64,000 bases of DNA, from contig CM047426.1 in NCBI GenBank assembly GCA_026168455.1, positions 36,786,919 through 36,850,918 on the forward strand, given 5' to 3'. Shown one piece after another: positions 62,180 to 64,000 of the stretch (its first letter is position 1; each line of letters starts with the position of its first letter). Under the pieces are notes generated by a model that saw only the letters and a list, made by a program, of their open reading frames with translations, made no database searches and was not told where the DNA came from. The stretch comes from Theocolax elegans (taxonomy: Eukaryota > Arthropoda > Insecta > Hymenoptera > Cerocephalidae). Made by a program: the position numbers and the translations under genes.

Positions 62180-64000
62180 ACATGATAATATATTTATTTA
62201 TTTCTGAAATATAAATATATCTATAAAAAATAGCACAGTGAGAGTTTGTAATACATTTATTCATCATTATTTAAAAAACAAATCGATTAACTACACATGA
62301 CTAGAGCTTCTAAATACTTACGTTTTGGAAGAGGTTTAGGATAGCAATTTGTAAATGGATCACCAGAAAATCCTTCTGGACAAATACAATTTGGAGTATG
62401 ATTTACAACTGCACAACGAGCTCCTGTACCACATGATCCAGGACAAGGATCTCTACATTTTTCTCTTATACAAGCTTTGTCACTAGTGCAATCTTGATGA
62501 ATTGAGCACTCTGGTCGACAATTTGGTGGTATACCCATGTAATTATCGATACAAGAACATACTGGGCTATCACCCACTGCTCTGCACAATGCATTAGGTC
62601 CACAGGGCGATGGATTGCATGGATCTTTAGGTTCCGGATCAGCTGAGTAATTAAAATTATAATTAGATACTAATATTTCAATTCGAGGAATAAAAATAGA
62701 AAGAATACTTAAATTTAATTATTAAAATAATTTTTATTGATAATTAATGTTTAAAAGGAAAACGTGTGAATTAATTTAAACATACCAGGCAATGGATAAC
62801 ATTGACGGAAAGGATCCCCGGTCAGACCACTTGAACATACACATATTGGGCTGTGATGGATGACTTTGCATTGCGCGGTATTAGCACATGCTCCTATGCA
62901 AGGGTCTCTACATTTTTGATTGACACAGGCTAATTCTGTACTACATTCCGAACTCAAAAGACACTCGGGTCTGCAGTTCGGAGGACTGCCTGTAAATTCT
63001 GATTGGCATGAGCATACTGCTTGATCGTTATTTTCTCTACATATACTGTTGGGACCACATGGGGATGGTTTGCATGGAGTAGCTATTGGTGTAGCTGCAA
63101 TAATTATGATATACATATATTATATACATTTTTTATTATGTTATTAATTATTTTGCAAATTATGAAACAGAAGTCATTAATTAAAGAATCTATTAAAACT
63201 TACGCTCGTCCATTTTACTGAATGTACATTGACTATACGGATTTCCAGTAAACCCAGCTATGCAAGTACAAAGTGGAGAGTGATTAACAACTTGACACAT
63301 CGTATTGATACCACATCTACCGGGACACGGATTTTGGCACTTAGATCTAATGCAAGCCAAATTAGATAGGCAGTCGGAATCTTGTGTACATTCGGGTCGA
63401 CAACCTTCGTAAGGATTACCAATATAATCGGACAAACATGAGCAGGAACCTGCTCCGTTGTATTCCTTGCAAACTGCATTAATTCCGCATGGGGATGGTA
63501 CACAAGGTTGTGAGGGTACCACTGAAAAGTCATAATTCGAGTTAATTTTTATTAATGTACAAAATGCATGTATATATAAATGAAGATTTGTTTCACATAT
63601 TTTGTGTCACATTATTATTAGTATTGACTGCATGTATTTCAATTATAATATGTCAAAATTTTAGTTTCATTTGGCTAACAAAGTACAATATTATTTATTA
63701 TTTATAATATATTATCTTACATGGTTTTTGGGTACATTCAGTAAACGGATCTCCAACAAAACCTCCTGCACAAGTGCAGGATGCCATGTGATTTATTACA
63801 CGACATTCAGCGTTGATTCCGCAAGAACCAAGGCAAGGATCTCTACATTTCTGATTGATACAACTCAAAGAGAAGCTACATTCATCGTTACTGATGCATT
63901 CCGGTCTACAATTGGGTGGTGATCCAATAAAGCCTGGGTTGCAAGAGCATGAATTGCCATTGCCGTCATTGATTACTTGACATTGCGAATTAGGACCGCA
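31434..64000 (-). CDS. dp: Dumpy, giant ZP-domain apical matrix protein; 3' part of the gene, 5' end outside the window
   Basis: I reconstruct 41 in-frame exons (about 3,970 residues), not counting the broken block at 45070-48916. From the stop codon upward: 31434-31672, 31867-32050, 32191-32429, 32581-32851, 32938-33161, 34035-34178, 34268-34462, 34563-34934, 35124-35542, 35890-36415, 36561-37148, 37312-37494, 37575-37787, 37896-38084, 38161-38382, 38479-38847, 49264-49458, 49553-49750, 49873-50082, 50242-50595, 50688-50876, 51263-51532, 51824-52147, 52609-52932, 54543-54872, 55428-55733, 56362-56661, 56764-57081, 57232-57540, 57789-58103, 58730-59029, 59132-59449, 59600-59908, 60156-60482, 60676-60993, 61116-61421, 61651-61947, 62322-62642, 62786-63094, 63204-63521, 63721 to the edge. 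All junctions are GT-AG and phase-consistent. The protein is chains of EGF-like and DPY modules, then ZP domain, furin-type site, transmembrane helix and tail. Dumpy tethers epidermis, tendon cells and trachea to the cuticle under tension. Confidence 0.93.
33162..34034. other. dumpy intron between the ZP block and the EGF block
   Basis: This is an 873-bp AT-rich intron separating the membrane-anchoring ZP block from the repeat block. No element or gene seen. Confidence 0.6.
34035..38847 (-). CDS. dp: dumpy membrane-proximal EGF-like block (11 exons)
   Basis: Eleven exons encode cysteine-rich modules. The DPY-type half reads like CxxDxDCPxxxACxxxxCxxPC and the EGF-like half like CGxNAxCxVxNHxxxCxCxxGYxGNPxxxC. 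Four exons (34268-34462, 35124-35542, 36561-37148, 38161-38382) share a variant module around PVRTM or PVKTM plus C-C-P-G/D, where an Arg-Thr-Met core replaces the usual NHxPxC motif. The exon at 35890-36415 joins 35124-35542 in phase 2; every other junction is phase 1. The read-through (CPPHYR then GNPYVACVP) rebuilds a normal EGF module, so this odd junction looks genuine. The exon nearest the ZP domain (34035-34178) is a single short cysteine-rich module. Confidence 0.93.
38912..38953. repeat. (GT)n microsatellite
   Basis: GT run with GGGT interruptions just upstream (in the sense of transcription: intronic) of dumpy exon 38479-38847. Confidence 0.94.
39088..39217 (-). mobile_element. Divergent SINE copy (tRNA-derived family)
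   Basis: On the minus strand it runs from a B-box-like GGTTCGATTTTGG region through the same body as the copies at 47756-47963 and 50972-51185. Shared strings include GAATGTATTTT, CTTCACgAAGACA-like and GCGACGT. It ends in an A-rich tail with the same AAAATAATAAAA ending. The tRNA-like 5' half is missing or unrecognisable, so this is an older or truncated copy. Confidence 0.7.
40408..41600. repeat. Tandem duplication, two units of about 0.6 kb
   Basis: About 40408-41000 and 41018-41600 are the same sequence head to tail. Both start at a 'cataacaaattagaaataaa' string and end at 'gaaaatcagg'. They differ mainly in homopolymer length (T8 against T6, A8 against A7) and one-base gaps, not substitutions. 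The end of the second unit runs into the left arm of the neighbouring inverted repeat. Confidence 0.88.
41528..42028. repeat. Left arm of a 0.5-kb inverted repeat
   Basis: This is the reverse complement of 44258-44757 with scattered differences. A 74-codon open frame at 41651-41875 reappears (on the other strand) in the right arm at 44454-44636, so it is part of the repeat and not a gene of its own. The arms end beside (AAT)n tracts that flank a LINE fragment. This could be a DNA transposon with long terminal inverted repeats or a simple inverted duplication. No transposase is visible. Confidence 0.85.
42150..42197. repeat. (AAT)n microsatellite, left flank of the LINE fragment
   Basis: About 15 AAT units directly before the G+C-rich LINE sequence; a second, longer (AAT)n tract (44142-44257) lies on its other side. 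Confidence 0.93.
42198..44140 (+). mobile_element. Gag-only, R1-clade-like LINE (non-LTR retrotransposon) remnant
   Basis: This G+C-rich island in AT-rich DNA carries an ORF1-type gag. It starts at 42330 (MSKRDENILPQAGNS) with a coiled-coil-like stretch (about 42630-42780) and a basic region. A TAA at 43026-43028 interrupts a frame that continues afterwards, and at least one frameshift follows near 43280. The later frame carries RVTLEIRDLG, a motif typical of R1/TRAS-type Gag. Two CCHC zinc knuckles follow at about 43640-43770: CYRCLDFGHTKRNC and CYKCGEPGHNLKNC. The gag ends near 43895 and a 3' UTR with a poly(A) run (44119-44142) follows. No endonuclease or reverse transcriptase is present, so the element is internally deleted or a gag-only derivative. 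Confidence 0.82.
42330..43895 (+). pseudogene. LINE ORF1 (Gag) with a stop and frameshift(s)
   Basis: The first open part is 232 codons (42330-43028). The same frame reopens after the stop (about 43032-43280: KPVVEKKKPTVKSGQ and on). It then shifts by one for AVFAEKVRTATQGMG and RVTLEIRDLG, and the zinc knuckles follow in further shifted frames. The product would bind element RNA in a ribonucleoprotein. Either the copy is dead or the sequence here has base errors; indels elsewhere at 40.4-49.1 kb favour some contribution from error. Confidence 0.75.
44142..44257. repeat. (AAT)n microsatellite, right flank of the LINE fragment
   Basis: About 38 AAT units with occasional AT slips, directly after the LINE poly(A). 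Confidence 0.94.
44258..44757. repeat. Right arm of the 0.5-kb inverted repeat
   Basis: Reverse complement of 41528-42028, including the shared 'ccagagtccggagcagaatt' string near 44655. Differences from the left arm include true substitutions, so the two arms are not simply one sequence read twice. Confidence 0.85.
46759..47745. mobile_element. 987-bp foldback MITE, present in only one of the two dumpy copies
   Basis: The ends are TGGGGTATTCCACGTGAAGT and its exact reverse complement, inside a TATA run, which fits a TA target duplication. The arms (about 46759-47220 and 47280-47745) pair over some 460 bp, leaving a centre of about 60 bp. There is no transposase. The matching point in the second copy (about 50950-50972) is an uninterrupted (TA)n run, the empty site. 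Confidence 0.9.
47756..47963 (-). mobile_element. tRNA-derived SINE (copy in the damaged block)
   Basis: On the minus strand the head is tRNA-like. GGCCTGCGATGGCTCGGTCG is followed by an anticodon-like loop CTCGTAAT and then the B box GGTTCGATTCC. A body of about 110 bp and an A-rich tail follow. The anticodon loop resembles that of a threonine tRNA, which is only suggestive. It does not encode a working tRNA because the 3' acceptor strand is replaced by the SINE body. Confidence 0.85.
49264..52147 (-). CDS. dp: dumpy EGF/DPY block, intact copy (seven exons)
   Basis: The exons are 189-354 nt, all phase 1 at both ends. Exon 50242-50595 holds two EGF/DPY pairs (DECPLTQSCINSEC, then RECPYNLACRNTHC). 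Exon 49873-50082 carries the LPMRTM variant module. Exons 51263-51532 and 51824-52147 start with a proline-rich linker (EPDPCNPSPC; EPRPAQGPC), the point where the architecture changes to the full-length EGF-DPY exons of the 5' part. The junctions to 52609-52932 and to 38479-38847 keep frame. Confidence 0.92.
50972..51185 (-). mobile_element. tRNA-derived SINE (copy in the intact block)
   Basis: Same element and position as the copy at 47756-47963, so it was there before the block was duplicated or the two haplotypes split. The tRNA-like head is at 51185-51110, the A-rich tail at 50972-50995. It lies between dumpy exons 50688-50876 and 51263-51532. Confidence 0.87.
52609..54872 (-). CDS. dp: dumpy EGF-DPY exons 52609-52932 and 54543-54872
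   Basis: Two full-length exons (324 and 330 nt, phase 1-1). Each starts with a proline-rich linker, then an EGF-like module (PCSPSPCGVNTYC; PCEPSPCGANSRC), the conserved CRPEC hinge, a DPY-type core and a closing EGF-like half ending in GDPF or GNPY plus C. They are separated by a 1.6-kb AT-rich intron (52933-54542) in which I see no gene or element. It has a short (TA)n run near 53672-53690. Confidence 0.93.
55428..55733 (-). CDS. dp: dumpy EGF-DPY exon, left parent of the chimeric exon
   Basis: 306 nt, phase 1-1. It reads KPCTPSPCGPYSVC, then GVPPTCRPECLASSDC, then a DPC and GDPFLGC end. Its first half (EGF-like, up to CRPEC) is the same as that of the exon at 57789-58103; its second half is unique in the window. 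Confidence 0.93.
55600..57969. repeat. Tandem duplication unit 1 (2,370 bp) within dumpy
   Basis: Identical to 57970-60336 except for three single-base length differences in A runs or AT runs (near 56102, 56264 and 57693). It contains three whole exons (56362-56661, 56764-57081, 57232-57540) plus parts of two, with all introns. Confidence 0.95.
56362..57540 (-). CDS. dp: dumpy exons of duplication unit 1 (three EGF-DPY exons)
   Basis: The exons are 56362-56661 (KPNPDKCNPSPCGPNARC), 56764-57081 (NPCVPSPCGPFSICQDMGG) and 57232-57540 (EPNPCEPSPCGPNGQC). Each is one EGF-like module, CRPEC hinge and DPY-type module, with phase 1 at both ends. Identical exons recur at 58730-59908. Confidence 0.93.
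57789..58103 (-). CDS. dp: Chimeric dumpy exon spanning the duplication joint
   Basis: 315 nt, phase 1-1, fully open. Its first half (TIDRKPCTPSPCG to GVPPTCRPE) equals exon 55428-55733. Its second half (CTVDSDCSLSLACNRMKC to GDPFRYC) equals exon 60156-60482. The switch lies at about 57970, at the codons of the conserved Cys-Arg-Pro-Glu-Cys hinge. The hybrid keeps one complete EGF-like and one complete DPY-type module, so the duplication does not disturb the protein. Confidence 0.93.
57970..60336. repeat. Tandem duplication unit 2 (2,367 bp) within dumpy
   Basis: Head-to-tail copy of 55600-57969. No substitutions were noticed in exons or introns; only three one-base length differences. Confidence 0.95.
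58730..60482 (-). CDS. dp: dumpy exons of duplication unit 2 plus the right parent exon
   Basis: The exons are 58730-59029, 59132-59449 and 59600-59908 (identical in sequence to those of unit 1), and 60156-60482 (327 nt; KPADDQVCLPTSCGPNAVC, then YEGCRPECTVDSDC). The last is the right parent of the chimeric exon at 57789-58103. All phase 1-1. Confidence 0.93.
60676..64000 (-). CDS. dp: dumpy 5'-most EGF-DPY exons of the window, last one cut by the edge
   Basis: The exons are 60676-60993, 61116-61421, 61651-61947, 62322-62642, 62786-63094, 63204-63521 and 63721 onward. Each is 297-321 nt with phase 1-1 and follows the same plan: proline linker, PCxPSPCGxNxxC, CRPEC hinge, DPCxGxC, NHxPxC, GDPF or GNPY plus C. 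Exons 61651-61947 and 56362-56661 share a shortened first EGF (NARCDDGVCSC; NARCNNGICTC). That suggests a repeating higher-order order of exon types. No threonine/proline-rich PIGSFEAST-type repeat is seen in this window; in Drosophila these lie elsewhere in the protein. Confidence 0.92.
62143..62175. repeat. (TA)n microsatellite in a dumpy intron
   Basis: About 16 TA units in the intron between exons 61651-61947 and 62322-62642. Confidence 0.93.

Noticed and set aside
31434..64000. Regular spacing of similar units, considered as a CRISPR-like or satellite array
   Set aside because: The periodicity is that of protein modules in exons with diverged DNA and normal introns.

Overview
The window is AT-rich animal nuclear DNA with many introns, GT-AG splicing, long introns, microsatellites and foldback transposons. 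It holds three insect-type protein genes, all on the minus strand, and one tRNA. Ttd14, the Slim/KLHDC10 kelch protein and Dumpy point to an insect; the sequence alone does not settle the order. All gene models here are my own splice-by-splice reconstructions from the minus strand, checked for reading phase across every junction.

Layout. Positions 1-171 look like an exon of an unidentified minus-strand gene running off the left edge. Positions 418-20039 hold a complete seven-exon Ttd14 gene (P-loop protein with a C-terminal CYTH-like region). Its 10-kb intron carries three foldback (MITE-like) elements, one with a clean 8-bp target duplication. Positions 24670-26146 hold a complete three-exon kelch-repeat gene (slim/KLHDC10). 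A tRNA-Ser(UGA) lies at 29307-29388. From 31434 to the right edge the window is the 3' part of the giant apical matrix gene dumpy: ZP domain, furin-type site, transmembrane segment and short cytoplasmic tail at 31434-33161, preceded (toward 64000) by about 36 exons of EGF-like and DPY modules.

The unusual part is the dumpy region. (1) A 3.2-kb block is present twice (about 44926-49110 and 49122-52320). Every exon in the first copy is broken by small insertions or deletions; the second copy is intact in all seven exons. The first copy also carries a 987-bp foldback element missing from the second. (2) A 2.37-kb block is duplicated in tandem (about 55600-57969 and 57970-60336). Its junction lies inside a coding exon at the conserved Cys-Arg-Pro-Glu motif and creates an in-frame chimeric exon. 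(3) The 38.8-49.3 kb intron holds a gag-only LINE-like element between 0.5-kb inverted arms, a 0.6-kb tandem duplication, and a SINE relative. Homopolymer-type indels cluster at 40.4-49.1 kb, so part of this may be an unpolished or mis-joined assembly.

I found no operon-like or defence-like system. The nearest thing to a new mechanism is the exon organisation of dumpy (symmetric phase-1 exons with an in-frame intra-exon recombination joint), which suggests how this protein changes length.
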